Below are positions 17,215 to 25,028 of a DNA stretch of 64,000 bases, one piece after another. Under the pieces are notes generated by a model that was not told the DNA's origin, ran no database searches, and saw nothing but the letters and a program-made list of their open reading frames with translations. The position numbers were made by a program, and so were the translations under genes. Source of the DNA: Fimbriimonadaceae bacterium (GTDB taxonomy: Bacteria > Armatimonadota > Fimbriimonadia > Fimbriimonadales > Fimbriimonadaceae); the NCBI GenBank assembly GCA_019454145.1, contig CP075366.1, forward strand, positions 2,583,564-2,647,563, written 5' to 3'. Within the stretch, counting starts at the first letter, position 1. Every line of letters begins with the position of its first letter.

Positions 17215-18296
17215 CGATCTTTGCGAGCTAACCATCGGTATTCTTGTCGTACGGCCCTCAGCAAACTTTTAGTAATAGATTGGGGAAGTGGTTCATCGGC
17301 AAATGCTTGAGCTATTGCGGCGATATGGATAGGTTTAATTGTTGGTTCGGGAACAACTGCGTAAACCGTTTCCCAAGTGTGCGGATGAAACTTCGACTTA
17401 AAGTTTTCCAGCCCGTTAAAGTTATAGAACCTCCGACCATGGGCTCGTGCCCAGGTTGCGAGTGCCTTCAACCATTTGGGCAAATCGCTACTCATTACTG
17501 TACTTGAGAACGGAATCAAGCCCATTGTGAGGAATTCAAACCCTTCTTCGGCAAGCTGAAGTGCCGCCGTGTGAAGCATGAGTTCTACGGTCCCGTTTGG
17601 GGCAGATGGGGAGCGAGGGAATTGTTCGGTTAGCCAACCTTTCCGAGTTGCAATGGGGCATAGATTCAGGAAGGCTATTGGCACACCGTTTTGTTCAGCA
17701 ACAAATGTGCGACGATCAACCAAATAGTTAAGAGTTTGAGGTTCAACTAAGAAATGCAGAGGAGGCAGGCCCCGATGCGCGAGCCACGAATCAAGTACGG
17801 CTTGTAGCCCGGGATTGTTCTCTGCCTCGTCGGTCGAGTATTCGCGAATCGTAACGCCTTTGGCCCGAGAGCGCCGAAGTTGCTCTTTGAGCGAGGCGTG
17901 GGCCGTAATTGTTTGCTTCCACTCAGCAAGATTCCAACAAGGCTGGGTACCGATAGCAATACGTGAACTGGGGCAAATTTCTTCGCACGTATCCAATAAC
18001 GGAGGGATTCCAGCAAAAAAACACGGACGCTTATTAGCCAATTTACAGTCCGCAAAAAATTCTCGAAGAACTTCAGGGAGTTTTCCCTTTGGGCAAACCG
18101 GATTACCTGCGACGACCCGTATTCCAAAGTGGTCTACATAACCAATTACGCTCGTCTGGTCACGGTTAAACCATTTGGTTATTCCATCGTTGACCAGCTG
18201 ATAGCTCGCGACATTGGTTCCGTGAGAGAGAATAATCTCGCGGGCCAACAAGGTTTCAGAGGATGGATGGGTGAGGTTCAACTGAATAGCTATCAA
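17211..18296 (-). CDS. DUF2156 / phosphatidylglycerol lysyltransferase C-terminal-like domain protein
   Basis: The product resembles the soluble GNAT-like domain of MprF: an opening region LLAREIILSHGTNVASYQ, then VGNPVCP-like context (VAGNPVCPKGKLPEVL), and the late TVELMLHTAALQLAEEGFEFLTMGL and FYNFNGLENFKSKF, which match the family's acceptor-site signature. The MprF flippase membrane half is missing, so this is a stand-alone cytosolic form whose aminoacyl or acyl acceptor is unknown. The frame is open to 18572, but no ATG exists there and it would overlap the divergent hydrolase; the TTG at 18296 gives 361 residues that start just before the domain. That start is tentative. Confidence 0.75.
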   Translation of the reverse strand: MIAIQLNLTHPSSETLLAREIILSHGTNVASYQLVNDGITKWFNRDQTSVIGYVDHFGIRVVAGNPVCPKGKLPEVLREFFADCKLANKRPCFFAGIPPLLDTCEEICPSSRIAIGTQPCWNLAEWKQTITAHASLKEQLRRSRAKGVTIREYSTDEAENNPGLQAVLDSWLAHRGLPPLHFLVEPQTLNYLVDRRTFVAEQNGVPIAFLNLCPIATRKGWLTEQFPRSPSAPNGTVELMLHTAALQLAEEGFEFLTMGLIPFSSTVMSSDLPKWLKALATWARAHGRRFYNFNGLENFKSKFHPHTWETVYAVVPEPTIKPIHIAAIAQAFADEPLPQSITKSLLRAVRQEYRWLARKDR

Positions 18297-18350
18297 CCCA
18301 GCATACCGGGAGGCCCAGGATAAATGGCTAATGGTTGATAGACTCCGATT

Positions 18351-19181
18351 ATGGATACGCCGATTCGGATTCCTGATTCGCTGCAAGGAATCGGCGCAAC
18401 CATGGATCGGATTCCCACTCCTGAAGAAGCCCTTTGGCTTTTCGCAACTCCCGTTCGAGTTGAAATGGCTCGCAAAGAAGCCGCAGTCGCGGATACGGGC
18501 GAACGTTTCACATTTGGCGATGGAATCGCCGCCTGGCGTTGGGGAAGCGGGCCACGAATTCTTTTGATGCACGGTTGGAACGGCAGGGGATTAAATCTTT
18601 CTTCTTTCGTTCAGCCGCTGGTGGATGCAGGTTATGAGGTCATCGCGATTGACGCCCCCGGGCATGGCGATTCCGCTGGTGATTATTGTTATGCTCCTCT
18701 CTATGCCGATGCCGCCACACTTTTAGCGCAGGCACAGGGCGAGTTTTATGCTGTGGTTGCTCACTCGTTCGGAACGTGCGCCGCCACCGTGGCGATGAAA
18801 CGCGGGCTGAGGTTTGAAAAAGCGGTTTATCTCAGTGCGTTTTGTTACATCAAGCCAAGATTTTTTGAGTTCAGTGCCGCTGTCGGGTTAGATTCCGCCG
18901 GTCAGCAAGCGATGTGGCAACACACAGAGGATTACTTCGGCCCGGGGTTGATTGAAAGCTTCCACGGCGACGTCGCGGCTAAGGGGTTCACGGCGCAGGG
19001 ATTGATCATCCACGATCAAGACGATCCCGAAATTTTGGTAGAGCAGGCACAAGCAATGGCGGCGGTCTGGCCAAATTGCGAACTAATGGTTACAGAAAAA
19101 TTGGGGCATTACCGGCTCATCCGAAGCCGAGAAGTCATCGAAAAAGTAACTGAATTTCTAGGAGGCGGAAATGAAATTTGA
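18351..19181 (+). CDS. Alpha/beta hydrolase
   Basis: The fold is shown by LLMHGWNGRG (oxyanion region), IAIDAPGHGDS and the nucleophile elbow VVAHSFGTC with Ser in A-H-S-F-G, a variant of GxSxG. A late aspartate in IHDQDDPEI and the histidine in EKLGHYRLIRS complete a likely triad. The 276-residue enzyme is soluble and could be an esterase or C-C hydrolase. It overlaps the following Rieske oxygenase gene by 11 bases, so the pair are probably translated together, which would suit a small oxidative catabolic step. Substrate is unknown. Confidence 0.85.
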   Translation: MDTPIRIPDSLQGIGATMDRIPTPEEALWLFATPVRVEMARKEAAVADTGERFTFGDGIAAWRWGSGPRILLMHGWNGRGLNLSSFVQPLVDAGYEVIAIDAPGHGDSAGDYCYAPLYADAATLLAQAQGEFYAVVAHSFGTCAATVAMKRGLRFEKAVYLSAFCYIKPRFFEFSAAVGLDSAGQQAMWQHTEDYFGPGLIESFHGDVAAKGFTAQGLIIHDQDDPEILVEQAQAMAAVWPNCELMVTEKLGHYRLIRSREVIEKVTEFLGGGNEI

Positions 19182-20259
19182 AATGAACCCGGAAATCACT
19201 GAGGCTTGGACAATTCCGAGCGCGTTCTATACCGATGAAGCAATTTTCCGAGAGAGTGCCGACAAAATTTTTGCTCGGAGCTGGCAGTTCACAATCTGGC
19301 TCGATCAGGTCAAGGTGCCAGGCTCGGTGTATCCCTTCATGCTTTTGCCGGGCTTTGTAGATGAACCGTTACTTTTCACTCGATCTCGTGAAGATGAACT
19401 GCATTTGCTTTCCAATGTCTGCACGCATCGGGGCAACTTAGTTTGCGAGGGTGCCGGGAACACGAACAGCCTCCGATGCCGTTACCATGGTCGGCGGTTT
19501 GGGCTAGACGGCAAATTTCAATCGATGCCCGAGTTTGAGGACGTCAAAAACTTCCCGTGCGAAAGCGATAATCTTCCGCACATTCCGTTTGGTGAGTGGC
19601 GGAACTTCTACTTCACAAAGCTTAGCGATTCTGAAGTCACTCTACAAGACGTTTTTGCCGAAATCGAAGAACGGATCGGCTGGATGCCCATTGAACAGTT
19701 CATTCACGCTCCAGAACGCAAGCGCGACTACTTGGTGAATGCTCACTGGGCACTCTATGTTGATAATTATCTGGAAGGATTTCACATCCCGTACATCCAC
19801 GCGGCCCTCAACGCTACTTTGGATTATGGGAATTACCGCACAGAACTCATTAAACATGGCAACTTACAGGTGGGGTTTGCCGGAACCGGGGAACCAGCGT
19901 TTGATCTTCCCGAAAGCAGTCCAGATTTCGGTTCCCGCATCGGTGCGTACTACTATTGGCTATTCCCGAATCTGATGCTGAATTTTTATCCGTGGGGGCT
20001 CAGTGTGAACATCATTCAGCCTCTTGCCGTCAACCGCACAAAGGTGACTTTCTTGCCATTCGTTTGGAAGCCAGAGCTAGTCGGGGAAGGGGCTGGAGGC
20101 GACCTTGACCGAGTCGAACGGGAAGACGAAGTCGTGGTTGAAATGACGATGAAAGGCGTCGGTAGTCGATTTTATGATAGGGGTCGCTATTCGCCGAAAC
20201 GTGAATTAGGTGTTCACCAATTTCATCAGATGATCGCTGAGGCAATGAATCGTGAGTAA
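19171..20259 (+). CDS. Aromatic ring-hydroxylating-type Rieske oxygenase, alpha subunit
   Basis: The Rieske [2Fe-2S] ligands are Cys84-x-His86 in NVCTHRGN and Cys103-x2-His106 in CRYHGRRF. The mononuclear iron site follows in DNYLEGFHIPYIH, with Asp198 as the bridging residue and His205 and His210 as ligands. Length (362 aa) fits the shorter oxygenases related to choline and carnitine monooxygenases and to one-subunit hydroxylases. A ferredoxin reductase partner is not encoded nearby. The gene overlaps an alpha/beta hydrolase upstream and a DUF423 gene downstream. Substrate is unknown; a quaternary amine or an aromatic acid would both fit the family. Confidence 0.9.
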   Translation: MKFEMNPEITEAWTIPSAFYTDEAIFRESADKIFARSWQFTIWLDQVKVPGSVYPFMLLPGFVDEPLLFTRSREDELHLLSNVCTHRGNLVCEGAGNTNSLRCRYHGRRFGLDGKFQSMPEFEDVKNFPCESDNLPHIPFGEWRNFYFTKLSDSEVTLQDVFAEIEERIGWMPIEQFIHAPERKRDYLVNAHWALYVDNYLEGFHIPYIHAALNATLDYGNYRTELIKHGNLQVGFAGTGEPAFDLPESSPDFGSRIGAYYYWLFPNLMLNFYPWGLSVNIIQPLAVNRTKVTFLPFVWKPELVGEGAGGDLDRVEREDEVVVEMTMKGVGSRFYDRGRYSPKRELGVHQFHQMIAEAMNRE

Positions 20260-20647
20260 CAGTTCCAAACGAGCGGCTCTACCTTTATTCAACTTTGCTT
20301 TGGCAATTGCGATGGGTGCATTTTGTGCTCACGCGCTCAAAAGCAGTCTCTCGGAATACGGCCTTGAAGTCTTCAATACAAGCAAGGATTATCACATGTG
20401 GGTCGGCATTGTGTGGATTGTTTTGGCTCTGTCGGCAATCTCAGATAGAACGTGGAAGTGGTTAACCTGGGTACTAGGAATCGGGACGATTTTGTTCTGC
20501 GGAAGCCTTTATCTGCTTGCTGTAACGAATATCAAAGTTCTGGGTGCGATTACTCCGCTGGGTGGAGCAACTTGGATTATTGGGTTCACTGCGCTTGGCA
20601 TTTCTGCCCTCAAAGGCAGTTTGTTGGTAGAGTCTGTGCATGATTAG
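20252..20647 (+). CDS. DUF423 family membrane protein
   Basis: This 131-residue protein has four hydrophobic segments with the family marks MGAFCAHALK near the first helix, a YHMWVGI segment, LFCGSLYLLAV in the third and ITPLGGATWI leading to the fourth. Such proteins (YgdD-like) are widespread, of unknown function, and sit in the inner membrane. The GTG start overlaps the stop of the Rieske gene by 8 bases, implying coupling. The end overlaps the next start by 8 bases. Confidence 0.8.
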   Translation: MSNSSKRAALPLFNFALAIAMGAFCAHALKSSLSEYGLEVFNTSKDYHMWVGIVWIVLALSAISDRTWKWLTWVLGIGTILFCGSLYLLAVTNIKVLGAITPLGGATWIIGFTALGISALKGSLLVESVHD

Positions 20648-21239
20648 CGTTTTGGTGGCAAGCATTGCTTTAGCCCAAGACAAGCCTTTCCCTCAGCCAC
20701 GGATTTATTCACGTGAGGATTGGGGAGCAAACAAAGTTGTTTTGGAATTAGAACCCCACAAAATTACGACAATCACGGTTCACCACACAGGCGTCAAACA
20801 AGATAAAGCGAGAGCATTTTTCAGCAAGTTGCGCGGATTACAGGCTTGGTCACAAAGGGAAGATGAACTTGCTAGTGGTAAAAAGAAGCCGCAATGGGCA
20901 GATATTCCGTATCACTACTACATTGATTGGCAAGGCGGAATTGCCGAATGCCGACCAATCAATCTGCCTGGTGATACAAACACTTCTTACGATGTGCGCG
21001 GTCATGCACTGGTGGTTGTAGAAGGGACTTTCCCCGACGATGAATTCAATGCAGATCAGCAGAAGTCGCTGATGGCAACAGTTCTTTGGCTGAGCGACAA
21101 GTACCATATCTCAGCGGAGAAGGTTAAGGGCCACATGGATTACGCACCTGGGGAAACCGATTGCCCCGGCACTTCAATCATGGAATTCTTGCCAAAAATC
21201 CGTGATGCGATCAAGAAGCACAAGTCTCCAATGGGCTGA
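20640..21239 (+). CDS. Peptidoglycan-recognition-type N-acetylmuramoyl-L-alanine amidase, exported
   Basis: A short hydrophobic leader ending near ALAQ suggests export. The amidase-2/PGRP fold is marked by ITTITVHHTGVK with the first zinc histidine, the WADIPYHYYIDWQGGIAECR strand pair, and KGHMDYAPGETDCPG, where His and Cys would complete the zinc site. Length (199 aa) is right for a single amidase domain. It would cleave the amide bond between muramic acid and L-alanine in the wall. The ATG overlaps the DUF423 stop, so it is the last gene of a four-gene coupled run. It could remodel the cell's own wall or digest foreign peptidoglycan. Confidence 0.85.
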   Translation: MISVLVASIALAQDKPFPQPRIYSREDWGANKVVLELEPHKITTITVHHTGVKQDKARAFFSKLRGLQAWSQREDELASGKKKPQWADIPYHYYIDWQGGIAECRPINLPGDTNTSYDVRGHALVVVEGTFPDDEFNADQQKSLMATVLWLSDKYHISAEKVKGHMDYAPGETDCPGTSIMEFLPKIRDAIKKHKSPMG

Positions 21240-21285
21240 TTAATGGAACCATCTGGCATCAAATGTGCTTTTATTTAGATAAGAG

Positions 21286-22215
21286 ATGATCTCCCTCCTT
21301 GCCGCAACCATACTGTTTTTCCCAGAACCTGTAGTCAGCATTCCTGGATGGTCGGCAAACTGGGAGGCGGCTAAAGCTCAATCTCTGCAAACGGGAAAAC
21401 CGATTCTGGCCAACTTTACTGGCTCAGATTGGTGTCCATATTGTATACGGCTGGAAGAAGAAGTCTTTACTACGGAAGAATTCAAATCGTGGGCGAAAGA
21501 AAAAGTCATTTTGCTTGAAGTTGATTTTCCTCAAGGCAAAAAGTTGCCGGAGAAGATAACTAAACAAAATGAGCAACTGGCTCGCGAATACGGTGTGAGC
21601 GCGTTCCCATCTATTTTGTTCTTAGACGGTAACGGAGATGTACTAGGGAATTCTGGATATTTGCGTGATCCTGGACCCAAGGTGTGGACTCAACATGCGG
21701 ATCAACAAATTACCCTGGGCAAAATCGACCTGAAGAGTAGCAATGGCTGGCCAAAAATTGTGGCAAAGCAATTATCTGCAGAAAATGATGTCCGTGGGAA
21801 AAAACTGCAAACAACCGATTTTGGCAAGATTGTTAACGGCAAAGCCGCCCCCAAGAAGGGTCGCGTTTTAATCGTTGATTTATGGGCAACTTGGTGCGGC
21901 CCCTGCGTTCAAGAAATGCCCAAACTTGAAGCTTGGGCTAAAAAGTACTCAAATTACGTTGACATCATTGGAGTCTCAGAAGAAGATGCGGCGACTATCA
22001 AAGAGTTTGCAGCTAAACGCCCCGTCAGCTATCCGCTCTATTCGGATACGGATGCAAAAATTTACAAGGAACTCATGGTGGGTGGAATCCCATTCGTACT
22101 CGTGATTTCGCCCGATGGCATTGTCCGATATGAGGGTTCTCCCAATGATCCGAGCGATCCTTTAACCGAAAGAGTGCTGCAAAAAATCATCACAGCCAGT
22201 AAGCTGAGAAAATGA
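21286..22215 (+). CDS. Exported protein with two thioredoxin-like domains
   Basis: A hydrophobic leader is followed by one thioredoxin fold with CPYC (Cys50, Cys53) in FTGSDWCPYCIRLEEEVF, typical of periplasmic disulfide reductases, and a second with CGPC (Cys204, Cys207) in DLWATWCGPCVQEMPKLE, which is a TlpA/ResA type. Cis-prolines follow in both (SAFPSILFL and GGIPFVLVI). The fusion may pass electrons between domains or act on two substrates. At 309 residues it is longer than a single-domain thioredoxin. The stop overlaps the next start (ATGA). Confidence 0.88.
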   Translation: MISLLAATILFFPEPVVSIPGWSANWEAAKAQSLQTGKPILANFTGSDWCPYCIRLEEEVFTTEEFKSWAKEKVILLEVDFPQGKKLPEKITKQNEQLAREYGVSAFPSILFLDGNGDVLGNSGYLRDPGPKVWTQHADQQITLGKIDLKSSNGWPKIVAKQLSAENDVRGKKLQTTDFGKIVNGKAAPKKGRVLIVDLWATWCGPCVQEMPKLEAWAKKYSNYVDIIGVSEEDAATIKEFAAKRPVSYPLYSDTDAKIYKELMVGGIPFVLVISPDGIVRYEGSPNDPSDPLTERVLQKIITASKLRK

Positions 22216-22919
22216 TTTCAGCTCTGCTTGCCGTTTCGCTGCTCCAACAAAACTCTGCCATCGTTCCGGTCAATCGAACAGATGCGGGGTGGACGGCTCG
22301 GCATGAAGAAATGGTTAAGCTAGCAAAGTCCGGCGAAAAATTTGAGCTAGTTCTGATTGGTGACTCGATCACACATGGATGGGGAGGCCGTCCGCAGCCA
22401 AACGCCCAGTGGAAAGGCGTCGCGCCAGATCACTTCGATGAACTGTTTGGCCCTTACAAACCATTGAACCTGGGAATTAGCGGCGACCGAACCCAACACG
22501 TTTTATGGCGATTAGATAATGGCGAACTTGAAGGCGTTAATCCCAAGGTCTGCATGATCATGATCGGTACCAACAATGTGAGTTCAAACACACCCGCTGA
22601 GGTGTTTGAAGGCATCAGCAAAATCGTAGATAAAGTTCACGAAAAAGCCCCTAAATCCAAGGTGTTGATTATCGGGATTCTGCCGCGAGATTTTGAAATC
22701 ACCGAGAACCGCAAGAAAAACGATGCGGTTAACGAAATGATTGAAAAGAAATCGTGGCCCGCTTATGTGACATACCAGAATGTCAACAAAGGATTCTTGG
22801 ATTCTGAGGGCAAAATGAGCGCTTCCGTTATGCCAGATGCGCTCCATCCTAACGCCGCCGGATACAAAATATGGGGCGATGCGATCAAGCCAACACTCGC
22901 GAAACTATTTAGCGAGTAG
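22212..22919 (+). CDS. SGNH/GDSL hydrolase, PAF-acetylhydrolase-like
   Basis: The four SGNH blocks are visible: LIGDSITHGW with the catalytic serine, LGISGDRTQH with Gly, MIGTNNVSS with Asn, and DALHPNAAGY with Asp and His. The arrangement matches the GDSL lipases similar to platelet-activating factor acetylhydrolase, often sugar- or lipid-esterases at the cell surface. A short hydrophobic N-terminus may act as a signal peptide. The ATG overlaps the thioredoxin-like stop, so the pair are one unit. The 3' end overlaps the convergent kynU gene by 15 bases. Confidence 0.9.
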   Translation: MISALLAVSLLQQNSAIVPVNRTDAGWTARHEEMVKLAKSGEKFELVLIGDSITHGWGGRPQPNAQWKGVAPDHFDELFGPYKPLNLGISGDRTQHVLWRLDNGELEGVNPKVCMIMIGTNNVSSNTPAEVFEGISKIVDKVHEKAPKSKVLIIGILPRDFEITENRKKNDAVNEMIEKKSWPAYVTYQNVNKGFLDSEGKMSASVMPDALHPNAAGYKIWGDAIKPTLAKLFSE

Positions 22920-24074
22920 TCCGGCTAGTACGTCTGCCGTGTCCATAAACTCTTCCACGGTGTTCAGCGGGTGGGGGCCAAACCGAACGAATCCGTTTCG
23001 AGAGTCCACTCTTATGCCGTGTTGCTTGAGTTGAGCCACCAACTCTTGGTGGTTTGCGGTTGGAAGGAGTGAAAAAGCACCAAATTGCTCGGCATCTTCC
23101 GGAACGAAAATTGGAACACCTTCAGCTTGAAACGCCTGCCGCAATTCGCTTTGTTGATGCAGATTCGTCGCCCTCAGCTTCTCGATTGTGAAGTAATTCA
23201 GATAATTAAGGCCCGCTAAAGCTTGATAGGCGCAGATGACGGGAGGAGTTGATTCCCACCAAGCCCGCTCATCAGTAGCGCGGTCTGCATTGCGTTCGTA
23301 TCCAAATAATTCCTTTTTGGCAAACCATCCTGTATCAAGAGTTTGGAGCTGGTTTTGTACTTTCGGGGCAACTGCTAGCCAGCACGCTCCAGGGCCACCG
23401 TGGACATATTTGTAGCTTCCACCGATTGCAAAATCCGCCCCGGGCCACGCCATAGGGATCACACCAAAGCTGTGATAAGTGTCGAGCAAAACGAGTGCAC
23501 CGCAATTGTGAGCATGATTGACTAACCTCTCAATCTCTGGAAACAGTTGCCCGGTCGTGAAATTGACTATGCTTATGACAATAAGGTCAGTTCCTTCGGT
23601 GATCGCATTGATGAAGTCATTAGCAACAAACAGCGGAACCTCTCCCGAATGAGAAGTCGGCTCAACAAAATTACACTCAATCAAGCCCTGTGATTCATAA
23701 GTACGAAGGATAAAGTCAATGCTGTCGAACTCCATACTGGAAGTCACTACATTAATCTTTTTGCCAGCAAGTGAGTTAAGAACTGCTCTCAAACCTTGTC
23801 CGGCTGACGTTTTTAAATTGACTGAACCACCTTCAGGCAATTGCAGTAAGTCGCCGACGAGGTTATGGAAATTGCTGAGAGTTTCTAGCCACTCGCCCCA
23901 AGCATCGTCAATGTTCGTGTACCACAGCTCCAGAAATCGGTTGATATCGAGTTGGGTTTGGTCAAGGGGGCGTCCAAGCGAGTGGTTTGCCAAGTAGATA
24001 CCGCCCGGATTGTGGCGAGAGAACAGGGGTGCAATCTGTTGCTTGACTTCCAGGTGAGTGAATGGGGTTGCCAA
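22905..24074 (-). CDS. kynU: Kynureninase
   Basis: Kynureninase splits L-kynurenine or 3-hydroxykynurenine into alanine and (3-hydroxy)anthranilate with PLP. The protein is 389 residues long. The PLP lysine is Lys222 in GGSYKYVHGGPGACWLAV, and Asp198 in LLDTYHS should hold the pyridine nitrogen. The gene starts one base after the kynA stop, so the two are an operon. No arylformamidase gene is next to them, so N-formylkynurenine hydrolysis must come from elsewhere or from a non-homologous enzyme. Nothing of the later NAD branch is in view. Confidence 0.93.
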   Translation of the reverse strand: MATPFTHLEVKQQIAPLFSRHNPGGIYLANHSLGRPLDQTQLDINRFLELWYTNIDDAWGEWLETLSNFHNLVGDLLQLPEGGSVNLKTSAGQGLRAVLNSLAGKKINVVTSSMEFDSIDFILRTYESQGLIECNFVEPTSHSGEVPLFVANDFINAITEGTDLIVISIVNFTTGQLFPEIERLVNHAHNCGALVLLDTYHSFGVIPMAWPGADFAIGGSYKYVHGGPGACWLAVAPKVQNQLQTLDTGWFAKKELFGYERNADRATDERAWWESTPPVICAYQALAGLNYLNYFTIEKLRATNLHQQSELRQAFQAEGVPIFVPEDAEQFGAFSLLPTANHQELVAQLKQHGIRVDSRNGFVRFGPHPLNTVEEFMDTADVLAGLLAK

Positions 24075-24075
24075 G

Positions 24076-24915
24076 TTATCTCCCGATTTCTGTGCGGACT
24101 GCCCATAACTCAGGGAATAACCGAATTCCCACAGCCTTGCGTAGGAACATCACGCCGGAGCTTCCGCCGGTTCCGGTCTTCATACCGATGATTCGTTCAA
24201 CCGTTAGCATGTGCCGCACACGCCAGAGGGTGAACTGCTCCTCGATGTCAACCAGCTTTTCGGCCATTTCATAGGCATCCCAATTGTCGTGAGGGTTGTC
24301 GTAGATGTTTTTGAAGACAGCAATCACTTCGTCGTTCGATTCGTGATTCTCTGAAAAATCGCGTTCGATTACTTCTTTAGGAATTGCGTGCCCGTGGCGA
24401 TGGAGATAGATCAAAAAGTGCTCATACAGAGATGGTTCTTGGAGAACCTTGCTAAGTTGTGCATGAATTTCTGGTTGGTGCTTGAACACGGAGACCGAAC
24501 TCGATTCCTTATTTCCCATTAAGAATTCGATCATTCGATATTGGTGAGATTGGAAGCCTGACGAATTGCCGAGGACATCCCGGAATTGGGAGTACTCCGT
24601 AGGGGTAAGAGTTTCAAGAACTGCCCACTGTTCAAACAACATTCGTTGAACATGCTTGACCCGAGCAAGAATCTTGAAACAAGGCGAAAGTTGGTCATCC
24701 TGAATACTTTTGATTGCCGCAGTAAGTTCATGGATTACCAGCTTCATCCAAAGCTCGGAAGTCTGATGCTGGATGATGAACAGCATTTCATCGTGATGCT
24801 CGGGTTTGCTCAGCGGTTCTTGCGCGGAAAGCACCCGATCAAGGTGTAGGTATCCACTGTAATCCATTCGGTGGCTGAAGTCTGTATGGATGGTTGGCTC
24901 AAGTGGCCGTGACAT
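24076..24915 (-). CDS. kynA: Tryptophan 2,3-dioxygenase
   Basis: This heme enzyme opens the indole ring of tryptophan to N-formylkynurenine. Family signatures include [34 protein letters not shown] in which a histidine lies in the substrate pocket, [17 protein letters not shown], and the C-terminal [26 protein letters not shown], where the histidine in RHM is the expected heme ligand. Length (279 aa) is normal. A TAAAAC box 6 nt upstream of the ATG suggests a leaderless mRNA. With kynU it covers two of the first three kynurenine pathway steps. Confidence 0.95.
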   Translation of the reverse strand: MSRPLEPTIHTDFSHRMDYSGYLHLDRVLSAQEPLSKPEHHDEMLFIIQHQTSELWMKLVIHELTAAIKSIQDDQLSPCFKILARVKHVQRMLFEQWAVLETLTPTEYSQFRDVLGNSSGFQSHQYRMIEFLMGNKESSSVSVFKHQPEIHAQLSKVLQEPSLYEHFLIYLHRHGHAIPKEVIERDFSENHESNDEVIAVFKNIYDNPHDNWDAYEMAEKLVDIEEQFTLWRVRHMLTVERIIGMKTGTGGSSGVMFLRKAVGIRLFPELWAVRTEIGR

Positions 24916-24921
24916 AGTGAG

Positions 24922-24927
24922 GTTTTA
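24922..24927 (-). promoter_or_regulatory. Probable leaderless -10 box for kynA-kynU
   Basis: On the minus strand TAAAAC is followed by 6 nt and then the kynA ATG. This is the same spacing as at several other starts in the window. No Shine-Dalgarno site intervenes. Confidence 0.4.
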
Positions 24928-25028
24928 CCTGTGGCAGGATGTGAAAACAGTACTGAGCCAAAATAGCAAAATTCTCACCTTCACAATCAACTGATTTTGA
25001 GAAACTTGGTGGTTTAATAGAAATACCT

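Noticed and set aside
18297-18572. N-terminal extension of the DUF2156 frame to 18572
   Set aside because: It overlaps the start of the divergent hydrolase, contains no methionine after the first codon, and has no domain similarity.
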